From positions 806,001-870,000 of the forward strand of contig JAIXUH010000002.1 in assembly GCA_027484145.1 (NCBI GenBank): DNA of 64,000 bases. Reading direction: 5' to 3'. The stretch comes from Rhodobacter sp. GTDB taxonomy: Bacteria; Pseudomonadota; Alphaproteobacteria; Rhodobacterales; Rhodobacteraceae. The stretch's first letter is position 1, and each line of letters starts with the position of its first letter. Of this stretch, positions 20,802 through 30,129 are shown piece by piece. Both the position numbers and the translations under genes were made by a program. Below the pieces are notes generated by a model. That model was not told where the DNA came from and ran no database searches. It saw only the letters and a list, made by a program, of their open reading frames with translations.

Positions 20802-21803
20802 ATGACCGTCAAATTCGCAATCCTTGGCGCGGGCCGCATCGGCAAGGTTCACGCGGCCGCCGTGGCATCGGTGCCCGGTGCCACCCTCGTCGCCATTGCA
20901 GACCCGATGCCAGCCGCAGCCGAAGCGATCAAGGCCGCCTATGGCTGCGATATCCGGACGATTGATGCGATTGCCGCCAGTGCCGATGTCGATGCCGTGG
21001 TGATCTGCACCCCCACCGACACCCACGCCGACCTGATCGAGCAGTTCACCAAACTGGGCAAGGCCGTGTTCTGCGAAAAGCCGGTCGATCTGTCCTTGTC
21101 GCGCGTCAAGGACTGCATCGCCACCGTTGCGGCCAACAAGGGCACGCTGATGGTCGGCTTCAACCGCCGCTTTGACCCCGACTTCATGGCCGTCAAGGCC
21201 GCCATTGACGCAGGGCGCATCGGCGCGGTGGAAATGGTCACCATCACCAGCCGCGACCCCGGCGCCCCGCCGCCGGAATACATCACCCGGTCGGGTGGCA
21301 TGTTCCGTGACATGACGATCCATGATTTTGACATGGCCCGCTGGCTGTTGGGCGAGGAAGTGGAGTCGGTCTTCGCCTCGGCCTCGGTGCTGGTGGACCC
21401 GCGCATTGGCGAATTGGGCGATTTCGACAGCGCCAACGTCATCCTGCGCACCGCCAGCGGCAAGCAGGCCATCATCACCAACACCCGCCGCGCCAGCTAT
21501 GGTTATGACCAGCGGATCGAGGTTCTGGGCTCGCTTGGCATGGTCAGCGCCGAAAACCACGGCGAAAACCGCATCACGCTGGCCGACAAGGATGGCTTCC
21601 ACGCCGCCCCCCTTCTGAACTTCTTCATGTCGCGCTACACTGCCGCCTATGCCAACGAGATCGCGGCCTTTGTCGCCTCGGTGGCCGAAGGCGCCACAAC
21701 CCCCACCACGGGCCATGACGGGATGATGGCCCTTGCCTTGGCCGAGGCTGCTTTGGCATCCGTCGCATCGGGCCGCGCCGTCAAGGTGTCTGAGGTTCTG
21801 TGA
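20802..21803 (+). CDS. iolG: Inositol 2-dehydrogenase (Gfo/Idh/MocA)
   Basis: MTVKFAILGAGRIGKVHAAAVAS...KAVFCEKPVDLSL...MVGFNRRFDPDFMAVK; iol operon context. Confidence 0.9.
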   Translation: MTVKFAILGAGRIGKVHAAAVASVPGATLVAIADPMPAAAEAIKAAYGCDIRTIDAIAASADVDAVVICTPTDTHADLIEQFTKLGKAVFCEKPVDLSLSRVKDCIATVAANKGTLMVGFNRRFDPDFMAVKAAIDAGRIGAVEMVTITSRDPGAPPPEYITRSGGMFRDMTIHDFDMARWLLGEEVESVFASASVLVDPRIGELGDFDSANVILRTASGKQAIITNTRRASYGYDQRIEVLGSLGMVSAENHGENRITLADKDGFHAAPLLNFFMSRYTAAYANEIAAFVASVAEGATTPTTGHDGMMALALAEAALASVASGRAVKVSEVL

Positions 21804-23707
21804 TGACAAAGGATCTGGATCTCATCACCATCGGCCGCGCGTCGGTTGACCTTTATGGCGCGCAGGTCGGCGGGCGGCTGGAGGATATGGCGAGCTTCCA
21901 GAAGTACGTCGGCGGCTCGCCCACCAACATGGCGGTGGGCACCGCGCGGCTGGGGCTGAAATCGGCGCTCATCACCCGTGTGGGGGATGAGCATATGGGC
22001 CGCTTCATCCGCGAGGAACTGGCCCGCGAAGGCGTGGCGGTCGATGGCATCACGACCGACCCCACACGGCTGACCGCGCTGGTGTTGCTGGGTATCCGCG
22101 ACGAACATCGCTTTCCGCTGATCTTCTACCGCGAAAACTGCGCCGACATGGCGCTGTGCGAAGATGACATCGACCCCGCCCTGATTGCACGCAGCCGCGC
22201 CGTGGTGGCCACGGGTACCCACCTTTCGCATCCGCGCACCGAGGCTGCCGTTCTCAAGGCCCTGACCCTGGCGCGGGCCAATGGCGCGCAAACCGCCCTT
22301 GATATCGACTATCGCCCCAACCTCTGGGGTCTGGCCGGGCATGGCGATGGCGAAAGCCGTTTCATCGAAAGCGCGCAGGTCACGGCAAAGCTGCAATCGA
22401 CGCTGCACCTGTTCGACCTGATCGTCGGCACCGAGGAAGAGTTCCACATCGCCGGCGGCACCACCGACACCATCGCCGCCCTGCGCGCGGTGCGGGCGGT
22501 CAGCGCGGCCACGCTGGTGTGCAAGCGCGGGCCGATGGGGGCCGTGGCCTTTACCGGCGACGTGCCCGATACGCTGGACGAAGGGCAATCCGGCCCCGGC
22601 TTTCCGATCGAGGTGTTCAACGTGCTGGGCGCGGGCGACGGCTTCATGTCGGGCCTGCTCAAGGGCTGGCTCGATGGCGAGGAATGGCCGCGCGCGTTGA
22701 CCTATGCCAATGCCTGCGGGGCCTTTGCCGTCAGCCGCCATGGTTGCGCGCCCGCTTATCCGTCGTGGGAAGAGTTGCAGTTCTTCCTGCGGCGCGGCGT
22801 GGTGACCAAAGCCTTGCGGAAAGACCAACCACTGGAGCAAATCCACTGGTCGACAAACCGCAAAGATGACTGGTCCACGATGCGCGTCTTTGCCTTTGAC
22901 CACCGCATGCAACTGGAATCCCTGCCCGGCGCAAATGCTGAAAAGATATCTGATTTCAAGCTGCTGTGCCTGAAAGCTGCGACGCAGGTTCAACAGGGCC
23001 GCGCAGGGTATGGCATCCTGTGCGACAGTCGTCTGGGGCGTGATGCGCTGTATGCGGCGGCGGAAACCGGGCTCTGGATTGGCCGACCCGTCGAATGGCC
23101 CGGCTCTCGCCCCTTGGTGCTGGAGCCGGAGATCGGCCCCGATTTCGGCGGGCTGTCGGAATGGCCTTTGGCGCATGTGGTCAAGGTCTTGTGCTTTTAC
23201 CACCCCGACGACAGCGCCGAGATGAAGGCCGAGCAAGAGGCCACCGTTACGCGCCTTTACCACGCCGCGCGGCGCAACCGATTGGAATTCCTGCTGGAGG
23301 TGATCCCGTCCAAGGTGGGGCAAGTCGATGACACGACCACGGCAGCGGTGATCCAGCGGTTCTATGACATTGGCATCTACCCCGACTGGTGGAAGTTGGA
23401 ACCCCTGCAGACCCAAGCCGCATGGGCCGCCGCCTGCGACGCCATCACACGCAACGATGCCCATACCCGTGGCATCGTGGTGTTGGGTCTGGGCGAAAGC
23501 GAAGACCTTTTGGCCGCATCCTTTGCCACGGCGGCGGCCTTCGATCTGGTCAAGGGCTTTGCCGTTGGCCGCACCATCTTTGCCGATGCCGCAGCGGGTT
23601 ACATGGCGGGCAGCATAACGCCAGAGGCGGCGGTGACGCTGATGGCACAGAATTACGCACGGCTTTGCACCCTGTGGGATGCGGCGCGCGAACAGGCGAA
23701 AGGATAA
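21803..23707 (+). CDS. iolC: 5-dehydro-2-deoxygluconokinase fused to DUF2090 domain
   Basis: MTKDLDLITIGRASVDLYGAQVGGRLEDM...FNVLGAGDGFMSGLLKGWL then DUF2090-like region from about KDDWSTMRVFAFDHRMQLE. Confidence 0.93.
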   Translation: MTKDLDLITIGRASVDLYGAQVGGRLEDMASFQKYVGGSPTNMAVGTARLGLKSALITRVGDEHMGRFIREELAREGVAVDGITTDPTRLTALVLLGIRDEHRFPLIFYRENCADMALCEDDIDPALIARSRAVVATGTHLSHPRTEAAVLKALTLARANGAQTALDIDYRPNLWGLAGHGDGESRFIESAQVTAKLQSTLHLFDLIVGTEEEFHIAGGTTDTIAALRAVRAVSAATLVCKRGPMGAVAFTGDVPDTLDEGQSGPGFPIEVFNVLGAGDGFMSGLLKGWLDGEEWPRALTYANACGAFAVSRHGCAPAYPSWEELQFFLRRGVVTKALRKDQPLEQIHWSTNRKDDWSTMRVFAFDHRMQLESLPGANAEKISDFKLLCLKAATQVQQGRAGYGILCDSRLGRDALYAAAETGLWIGRPVEWPGSRPLVLEPEIGPDFGGLSEWPLAHVVKVLCFYHPDDSAEMKAEQEATVTRLYHAARRNRLEFLLEVIPSKVGQVDDTTTAAVIQRFYDIGIYPDWWKLEPLQTQAAWAAACDAITRNDAHTRGIVVLGLGESEDLLAASFATAAAFDLVKGFAVGRTIFADAAAGYMAGSITPEAAVTLMAQNYARLCTLWDAAREQAKG

Positions 23708-23711
23708 GTCC

Positions 23712-25541
23712 ATGGCCACGATCAGACTGACCGCCGCACAGGCGATGGTACGTTATCTGTCGGTGCAGATGACCGAAAACAACGAACCCTACATGGCCGG
23801 GTGCTGGGCCATCTTTGGCCATGGCAACGTCGCCGGTCTGGGCGAGGCGTTGCAGGACGCGGGCGACAGCCTGCCCACCTATCGCGGGCAGAACGAGCAA
23901 TCGATGGCCCATACCGCGATCGCCTATGCCAAGCAGTTGCGCCGCACGCGGGCGATGATGGTCACCTCCTCCATCGGGCCGGGGGCGCTGAACATGGTCA
24001 CCGCCGCTGCCCTTGCGCATGTGAACCGTCTGCCGGTGCTGTTCGTGCCGGGCGATGTCTTTGCCAGCCGTGGCCCCGACCCGGTGCTGCAGCAGATCGA
24101 GGATTTCGGCGATGGCTCAGTCACCGCCAATGATTGCTTCAAGCCGGTCAGCCGCTACTTCGACCGCATTACCCGCCCCGAACACTTGCTGACCGCCCTG
24201 CCGCGCGCCATGCGCACGATGACCGACCCCGCCGATTGCGGGCCGGTGACGCTGTCCTTCTGTCAGGACGTGCAGGCCGAGGCATATGACTGGCCCGAGG
24301 CGTTCTTTGCGCCACGCGTCTGGCGCATCCGCCGCCCCTATCCCGACATGGTCGAAGTGCAGCGCGTGGCCGAGATGATCCGCGCCGCCAAACATCCGGT
24401 GATCGTGGCCGGTGGCGGCGTGCACTTCTCGGATGCCGCCGACAACCTGCAATACTTTGCCCAGACCTTCCGCATTCCGGTCGTGGAAACGCAGGCGGGC
24501 AAATCGGCACTTCCATGGGACAACGACTGGAACTTTGGCCCCGTCGGCGTGACCGGGGCCAGCAGCGCCAATGCGGTCTGTGAGGCTGCCGATCTGGTGA
24601 TTGGCGTCGGCACGCGCTTTCAGGATTTCACCACCGGGTCATGGTCGCTGTTTAAGAACAAGGCGCGCAAACTGGTGTCGATCAACGTGGCGGCCTATGA
24701 CGCCATGAAGCATGGCGCTGAACCGCTATGCGGCGATGCGGGCATTTCGCTGGCCCTCTTGCACGAACAATTGGCCGGCTTCCGGGCCAAGCCGCCAAAG
24801 GCCGGGCTGAAGGCGGCGTGGTTTGCTGCCGTCGACCCGCTGACCGACGCGCCCACCGACAGCAACGCCCTGCCGACCGACCAGCAGGTGATCGGCGCGG
24901 TGCAGCGCGCCAGCCACGATGACACCGTGGTGATGTGCGCCGCTGGCACCATGCCGGGCGAGTTGCACAAGTTGTGGAAGGCCCCCAAGGCGGGCGCTTA
25001 TCACATGGAATACGGTTTCTCCTGCATGGGATACGAAATCGCCGGGGCCATCGGCATCAAGATGGCGCAGCCCGAACGTGACGTGATCTGCATGGTCGGC
25101 GACGGCAGCTATATGATGATGAACAGCGAAATGGCGACGGCGGCCATGCAGGGCATCACCTTTACCACCGTCATCACCGACAACCGGGGTTTTGGCTGCA
25201 TCAACCGCCTGCAGATGGGCACCGGCGGGGCCGAGTTCAACAATCTTTACGCCCATGCAAGGATCGAGAACGCGCCGCAGATCAACTTTGCTGCCCATGC
25301 CGCCGCCATGGGGGCGACGGCTGTCAAGGTGGCATCCGTGGCCGAGTTAGAAGCCGCCCTTGCCAAACGCAGCACAATCAAGGGGCCTTACGTCATCGTC
25401 ATTGACACCGACCCTTATCCCAGCACGCCCCACGGCGGCACATGGTGGGAAGTGGCCGTGCCCGAAGTCTCTGCGCGCGATCAGGTGAAGGTCGCCCGCA
25501 AACGCTATGAAACGAAACGGAAAGAACGGACAAACGCATGA
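23712..25541 (+). CDS. iolD: 3D-(3,5/4)-trihydroxycyclohexane-1,2-dione acylhydrolase (ThDP-dependent)
   Basis: MATIRLTAAQAMVRYLSVQMTENNEPYMAGCWAIFGHGNVAGLGEAL...VGDGSYMMMNSEMATAAMQGITFTTVITDNRGFGCINRLQ. Confidence 0.95.
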   Translation: MATIRLTAAQAMVRYLSVQMTENNEPYMAGCWAIFGHGNVAGLGEALQDAGDSLPTYRGQNEQSMAHTAIAYAKQLRRTRAMMVTSSIGPGALNMVTAAALAHVNRLPVLFVPGDVFASRGPDPVLQQIEDFGDGSVTANDCFKPVSRYFDRITRPEHLLTALPRAMRTMTDPADCGPVTLSFCQDVQAEAYDWPEAFFAPRVWRIRRPYPDMVEVQRVAEMIRAAKHPVIVAGGGVHFSDAADNLQYFAQTFRIPVVETQAGKSALPWDNDWNFGPVGVTGASSANAVCEAADLVIGVGTRFQDFTTGSWSLFKNKARKLVSINVAAYDAMKHGAEPLCGDAGISLALLHEQLAGFRAKPPKAGLKAAWFAAVDPLTDAPTDSNALPTDQQVIGAVQRASHDDTVVMCAAGTMPGELHKLWKAPKAGAYHMEYGFSCMGYEIAGAIGIKMAQPERDVICMVGDGSYMMMNSEMATAAMQGITFTTVITDNRGFGCINRLQMGTGGAEFNNLYAHARIENAPQINFAAHAAAMGATAVKVASVAELEAALAKRSTIKGPYVIVIDTDPYPSTPHGGTWWEVAVPEVSARDQVKVARKRYETKRKERTNA

Positions 25542-26434
25542 TCCGCTTTGGAACCAACCCCATCGCATGGGCCAATGACGACGACCGCAGCATCGGCGCC
25601 GACATCCCCACCACCCGCATTCTGGATGAGGCCGGCCGTCAGATCGGCTTTGACGGCATCGAGAACGGCCACCGCTGGCCCGATGAGCCAGAGGCCCTGC
25701 GCGCCCTGCTGGCCGAATACGGTCTGGCCTTTATCTCGGGCTGGTATTCGACTGAACTCCTCGTCCGCTCGGTCGCAGCAGAGATTGCCGCATGCCAGCA
25801 CCACCTTGCCAAGCTCAAGCACAATGGCTGCGCGGTGATGATCGTCTGCGAAACCTCGAACGCCATTCATGGCGACGCGGGCCGCGCCGTGAACGACCGC
25901 CCGCGCCTGACGGCTTCCGAAATGGTGGCCTTTGGCGCAAAACTGGAGGAATTCGCCGCCTATCTGGCAGGTCAGGGTGTGACGCTGGTCTATCACCACC
26001 ACATGGGCACCATCGTGGAAAGCCCCGATGAGATTGACGCCCTGATGGCCGCCACCGGCCCGCACACCCACCTGTTGTTCGACGCGGGCCATTGCGCCTT
26101 TGGCGGCGGCGATCCGGTGGCCGTGCTGACCCGGCACGCCGCCCGCGTGCGCCATTTCCACGCCAAGAACATCCGCCCCGCTGTGACCGCACAGGTGCGC
26201 GCGCAGGGCTGGTCGTTCCTGAGGGGCGTGGTTGCGGGGGCCTTTACCGTGCCGGGCGATCAGGATGGCGGCGTCGATTTCGCGCCCTTGCTGCAGATTC
26301 TGGCAGACCACCACTATGACGGCTGGATCGTGATCGAGGCCGAGCAAGACCCCACGGTCCGCAACCCGCTGCTGTATCAGACCCTTGGTCTGGCCACCTT
26401 GAAGCGTCTGTCCCGTCAGGCCGGTCTGATCTGA
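25538..26434 (+). CDS. iolE: Myo-inosose-2 dehydratase
   Basis: MIRFGTNPIAWANDDDRSIGADIPTTRILDEAGRQIGFDGIENGHRWP; overlaps iolD stop. Confidence 0.93.
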   Translation: MIRFGTNPIAWANDDDRSIGADIPTTRILDEAGRQIGFDGIENGHRWPDEPEALRALLAEYGLAFISGWYSTELLVRSVAAEIAACQHHLAKLKHNGCAVMIVCETSNAIHGDAGRAVNDRPRLTASEMVAFGAKLEEFAAYLAGQGVTLVYHHHMGTIVESPDEIDALMAATGPHTHLLFDAGHCAFGGGDPVAVLTRHAARVRHFHAKNIRPAVTAQVRAQGWSFLRGVVAGAFTVPGDQDGGVDFAPLLQILADHHYDGWIVIEAEQDPTVRNPLLYQTLGLATLKRLSRQAGLI

Positions 26435-26444
26435 AAGGAAAAGC

Positions 26445-26750
26445 ATGAAGGGTCACGCGCGCAAGATGTCGGGTCTGAATCAAACCTCTGGTCCCCCGCA
26501 CTGGGGCTATGTCTCGGCCAAGGTGATTGGGCTTGACGCAGGCCAGACCATGATCCTGCCGTCGGATGGCGCGCGCCTAGTGCTGATCTCGGGCATCGTG
26601 CGGATGGCGGCAGCCGGTCTGGCCCCGCTTGAACTGATGGCGCAGCCTGATGGCAGTGACTCTGCAAGCCTTGACATCCCGGCCGGTGGCGGGTCGCTGA
26701 CCGCGCAGACCGCCGCCCGCGTGGTCCTTTATTCCCAAGCCCGGCCCTGA
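26445..26750 (+). CDS. Small protein resembling the N-terminal cupin half of IolB
   Basis: 101 aa MKGHARKMSGLNQTSGPPHWGYVSAKVIGLDAGQTMILPSDGARLVLISGIVRMAAAG...; by-eye alignment to residues 19-115 of the adjacent IolB. Confidence 0.7.
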   Translation: MKGHARKMSGLNQTSGPPHWGYVSAKVIGLDAGQTMILPSDGARLVLISGIVRMAAAGLAPLELMAQPDGSDSASLDIPAGGGSLTAQTAARVVLYSQARP

Positions 26751-26761
26751 AAGGCACTCCC

Positions 26762-27565
26762 ATGACCCTGCTGCGCCATCCCACTGCCACCCATGGCAAA
26801 GTTCATCACATCACGCCGGAAAGCGCGGGCTGGGGCTATGTCGGCTTTGGGCTTTATCGCCTTGCGGCAGGCGAGTCCGTGGCGGAACAGACCGGCAGCA
26901 CCGAGGTGATCCTTGTGCTGGTCGAAGGCAAGGCCCGGATCACCGCCTCGGGGCAGGACTGGGGCGAGATGGGCGAACGCCTGAGCGTGTTCGAAAAGAC
27001 CCCGCCACATTGCCTCTATGTGCCCAATGATGATGGCTGGACCGCCACCGCCACCACAGCCTGCACGCTGGCGGTCTGCGCCGCCCCCGGCAAGGGCGGG
27101 CACAAGGCGCAACGGTTGGGGCCGGATGGCATCACCCTCACTCCGCGCGGCAAGGGCACCAACACGCGCCACATCAACAACATCGCCATGGAAGGCCGCG
27201 ATGTGGCTGACAGCCTGCTGGTGACCGAGGTGTTTACCCCGGCGGGCCATTGGTCCAGCTATCCACCGCATCGGCATGATGAGGATGATTATCCCAACAT
27301 GACCTATCTGGAGGAAACCTATTACCACCGCCTGAATCCGTCCCAAGGCTTTGGCATCCAGCGGGTCTGGACCGAAGACGGGAGTCTGGACGAGACGATG
27401 GCCGTGTCAGACCATGATGTCGTGCTGGTGCCCAAGGGTCATCATCCCTGCGGCGCGCCCTATGGCTATGAGATGTATTATCTGAATGTCATGGCGGGGC
27501 CGATCCGCAAATGGCGGTTCAAGAACCACCCCGATCATGACTGGATCGCGCAGCGCGATGCCTGA
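26762..27565 (+). CDS. iolB: 5-deoxy-glucuronate isomerase
   Basis: PHRHDEDDYPNMTYLEETYYHRLNPSQGFGIQRVWTEDGSLDETMAVSDHDVVLVPKGHHPCGAPYGYEMYYLNVMAG. Confidence 0.96.
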   Translation: MTLLRHPTATHGKVHHITPESAGWGYVGFGLYRLAAGESVAEQTGSTEVILVLVEGKARITASGQDWGEMGERLSVFEKTPPHCLYVPNDDGWTATATTACTLAVCAAPGKGGHKAQRLGPDGITLTPRGKGTNTRHINNIAMEGRDVADSLLVTEVFTPAGHWSSYPPHRHDEDDYPNMTYLEETYYHRLNPSQGFGIQRVWTEDGSLDETMAVSDHDVVLVPKGHHPCGAPYGYEMYYLNVMAGPIRKWRFKNHPDHDWIAQRDA

Positions 27566-27584
27566 CCGACAACAGCCAATGACA

Positions 27585-27611
27585 ACGGCCCCGGATCACC
27601 TCCGGGGCCGT
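27585..27611. terminator. Strong bidirectional hairpin terminator between iolB and the aldehyde dehydrogenase gene
   Basis: ACGGCCCCGGatcacctCCGGGGCCGT, 10-bp perfect stem, between convergent genes. Confidence 0.75.
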
Positions 27612-27628
27612 TTGCCTTTGTCGGTGCC

Positions 27629-29134
27629 TTACGCCCAATCGGCGGGCAACAAGGCGGCGGGCATGTTCTGATAGCACACCGGGCGCAGCCAGCGCCGGAT
27701 CGACAACGTGCCAACCGATGTCGCGCCAAAGTTGGTGCTGGCGGGGTATGGCCCGCCATGCACCATGGCATCGGCCACCTCGACCCCCGTCGGAAAGCCA
27801 TTGGCCAGAACGCGGCCGGCCTTGCGCTCCAAAAGCGGCATCAGGTTGCGGGCAAGGTCGGTGTCACCGTCATCCAGATGCAGGGTGCAGGTCAGTTGCC
27901 CCTGCAGGCTGGCGGCGATCTCCTGCATCTCGGCAGCATGGCGCACCCGCACGATCAGGCCGAGGGGGCCAAAGACCTCTTCTGCCAAGGCGTGGTTGGC
28001 CAGCCAGTCGGCGCCCGACACTTCGAAAAGATAGGGCGTCGCTTGCCGCTGGTCGCACATCGTGGCCAGCACGGCACGCACACCCTGCCCTGCGGCCACG
28101 CGGTCGCGGCCCGCGCGATAGGCGGCGGCGATGCCATCGGTCAGCATCGTTTGCGGGCCGACCTGCGCCACGGCCTCATGCGCGGCGGCAACAAAGGCAT
28201 CCGCCTCGGGCCCGTCGATCACCACGGCGATGCCCGGATTGGTGCAGAACTGGCCCGCCCCCATGGTCAATGACCCGGCCCAGCCCTTGCCGATGGCCGC
28301 CCCGCGCGCGGCAACGGCCGCGGGCAACAGGAACATCGGGTTGACAGAGCCCAATTCGCCAAAGAACGGGATCGGGTCAGGGCGCGCGGCGCAAAGGTCA
28401 TAAAGCGCGCGGCCCCCGGCGAGCGAGCCGGTAAAGCCCACGGCGCGGATGAAGTGGTTCTGCACCAGCGCCTCGCCCACGGCGCGGTTGCCGCCCTGAA
28501 TCAGCGAGAACACGCCTTTGGGCATGTTGCAGGCATCGATTGCCGCCGCGATGGCCTGGGCCACGATTTCGCCCGTGCCGGGGTGGGCCGAGTGGCCCTT
28601 GACCACCACGGGGCAACCGGCCGCAAGGGCCGAGGCGGTGTCGCCCCCCGCCACCGAAAAGGCCAAGGGGAAGTTGGAGGCCCCAAACACCGCCACGGGG
28701 CCAATCGGGCGCTGGATCATCTTGAGGTCGGGGCGCGGCAAGGGCTGACGCTCGGGCAAGGCCGCGTCATGGCGCAGGTCCAGCCAACCGTCCTTGAGGA
28801 TATGGGCCGCGAACAGGCGCAACTGCCCCGTCGTGCGCCCGCGCTCGCCTTCAAGCCGGGCGGCTGGCAGGCCGGTTTCCTGTGTGCCAATCTCGGTGAT
28901 GCCGGCACCCCGGGCCTCGATCTCATCAGCGATGCGGTTCAGGAACGCGGCGCGGTCCGCCCGCGAGGTGGCGGCAAAGGCGGGGAATGCCGCTTCGGCG
29001 GCGGCACACGCGGCTGCGACATGGGCCGGGGTGCCGATGGCAAAGGCGTGCGCGGGGCCATGGGCAGGGCTGGAGGCAAAGGTGGCGTCCCCCGCAACCC
29101 ATGTGCCTGCGATAAGGTGATGTCCGGTCAGCAT
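27629..29134 (-). CDS. 2,5-dioxovalerate (alpha-ketoglutarate semialdehyde) dehydrogenase
   Basis: MLTGHHLIAGTWVAGDATFASSPAHG...VFGASNFPLAFSVAGGDTASALAAGCPVVVKGHSAHPGT; adjacent oxidative pentose genes. Confidence 0.88.
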   Translation of the reverse strand: MLTGHHLIAGTWVAGDATFASSPAHGPAHAFAIGTPAHVAAACAAAEAAFPAFAATSRADRAAFLNRIADEIEARGAGITEIGTQETGLPAARLEGERGRTTGQLRLFAAHILKDGWLDLRHDAALPERQPLPRPDLKMIQRPIGPVAVFGASNFPLAFSVAGGDTASALAAGCPVVVKGHSAHPGTGEIVAQAIAAAIDACNMPKGVFSLIQGGNRAVGEALVQNHFIRAVGFTGSLAGGRALYDLCAARPDPIPFFGELGSVNPMFLLPAAVAARGAAIGKGWAGSLTMGAGQFCTNPGIAVVIDGPEADAFVAAAHEAVAQVGPQTMLTDGIAAAYRAGRDRVAAGQGVRAVLATMCDQRQATPYLFEVSGADWLANHALAEEVFGPLGLIVRVRHAAEMQEIAASLQGQLTCTLHLDDGDTDLARNLMPLLERKAGRVLANGFPTGVEVADAMVHGGPYPASTNFGATSVGTLSIRRWLRPVCYQNMPAALLPADWA

Positions 29135-29157
29135 GTTAGTCTCCGGTGGCTGGCAGG

Positions 29158-29202
29158 GCACCGGGGGTTTCACACCCCCGGACCCCCGTGGGATATTTCA
29201 GG
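29158..29202. repeat. Intergenic GC-rich hairpin repeat, copy A (minus orientation)
   Basis: Reverse complement AATATCCCACGGGGGTCCGGGGGTGTGAAACCCCCGGTGCCC matches copy B at 50956-50991. Confidence 0.55.
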
Positions 29203-29211
29203 ACAGAAAAT

Positions 29212-30129
29212 TCAGAAGAAGAACGGGTCGGTTTCGATGCGGCGCCCAAGGGTGAGCGCGTCGGCCACATGGACCATGGGGGCAAGATCCACCTCGGACT
29301 CGCCGGTGGCGACGAGTTCGGCCATCCGGGCATAAAGGGCTGGATATTCGCCCATGATCGAGTTTTCACCCGCCATGGTCTTGCCGTTGATCTCCAGCAC
29401 ATTGCCGCCCATGCGCAGGGCCATCATCCCGGCTGTGGTGTCAACCTCGATATCCCAGGTCTGCGGCCCGGTCTGGCGCCAGTCGAAATCGGCGGTGACC
29501 GTGCCGCTGAAGGCAAGGCGGGCAGCGATCGGGGTCTGGCGGTTGGCGGGAAATTCGAGGCTGGCGGCGGTCAAATGCACCGGGGCGGGCAGGATATGGG
29601 TCAGGATCGACAGCGCGTTGATGCCGGGATCGAAGACGCCCATGCCGCCGGGTTCGAACACCCAGTCCTGACCGGGATGCCATTTGCGGACATCCTCGCG
29701 CCAGGTGATATGGGCGCGGGTGATGGTTTTGTCGGCAAGCCATACCTTGGCCGGGGCCACCGCATGGGCCATCCGGCTGTGCCATGTGGTGTAGAGCGTC
29801 AGGCCCCGCGCGGCCGCCATAGCCTGCAGGGCATGCACCTCGGCCAATGTGGCGCCGGGGGGTTTTTCCAGCATCACGTGCCGCCCGGCCTGAAGGGCGG
29901 CTTCGGCATAGGCATAGCGCGGCACCGGGGGCACGCAGAGCGACACGACCCCAATGTCAGGCCGTTCGGCCAGCATGGTGGCGAAATCGGTATAGGCGTC
30001 GATCCCCTCCACCGATCCCTTGCGGCTGACCGTGGCCGCGAGTTCCCAATCCGGCGAGGCGGCAATCGCGGGGACGTGCTGGTCCACCGCGATCTTGCCG
30101 ATGCCGACGAGCGCAACCTTGCGGGACAT
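29212..30129 (-). CDS. Gfo/Idh/MocA sugar 1-dehydrogenase (galactose/arabinose type)
   Basis: MSRKVALVGIGKIAVDQHVPAIAASPDWELAATVSRKG...VMLEKPPGATLAEV...FEPGGMGVFDPGINALSILTHIL. Confidence 0.82.
   Translation of the reverse strand: MSRKVALVGIGKIAVDQHVPAIAASPDWELAATVSRKGSVEGIDAYTDFATMLAERPDIGVVSLCVPPVPRYAYAEAALQAGRHVMLEKPPGATLAEVHALQAMAAARGLTLYTTWHSRMAHAVAPAKVWLADKTITRAHITWREDVRKWHPGQDWVFEPGGMGVFDPGINALSILTHILPAPVHLTAASLEFPANRQTPIAARLAFSGTVTADFDWRQTGPQTWDIEVDTTAGMMALRMGGNVLEINGKTMAGENSIMGEYPALYARMAELVATGESEVDLAPMVHVADALTLGRRIETDPFFF

Noticed and set aside
21647-23719. 690-aa minus-strand ORF
   Set aside because: Antisense shadow of iolC with low-complexity His/Gln/Arg-rich translation.
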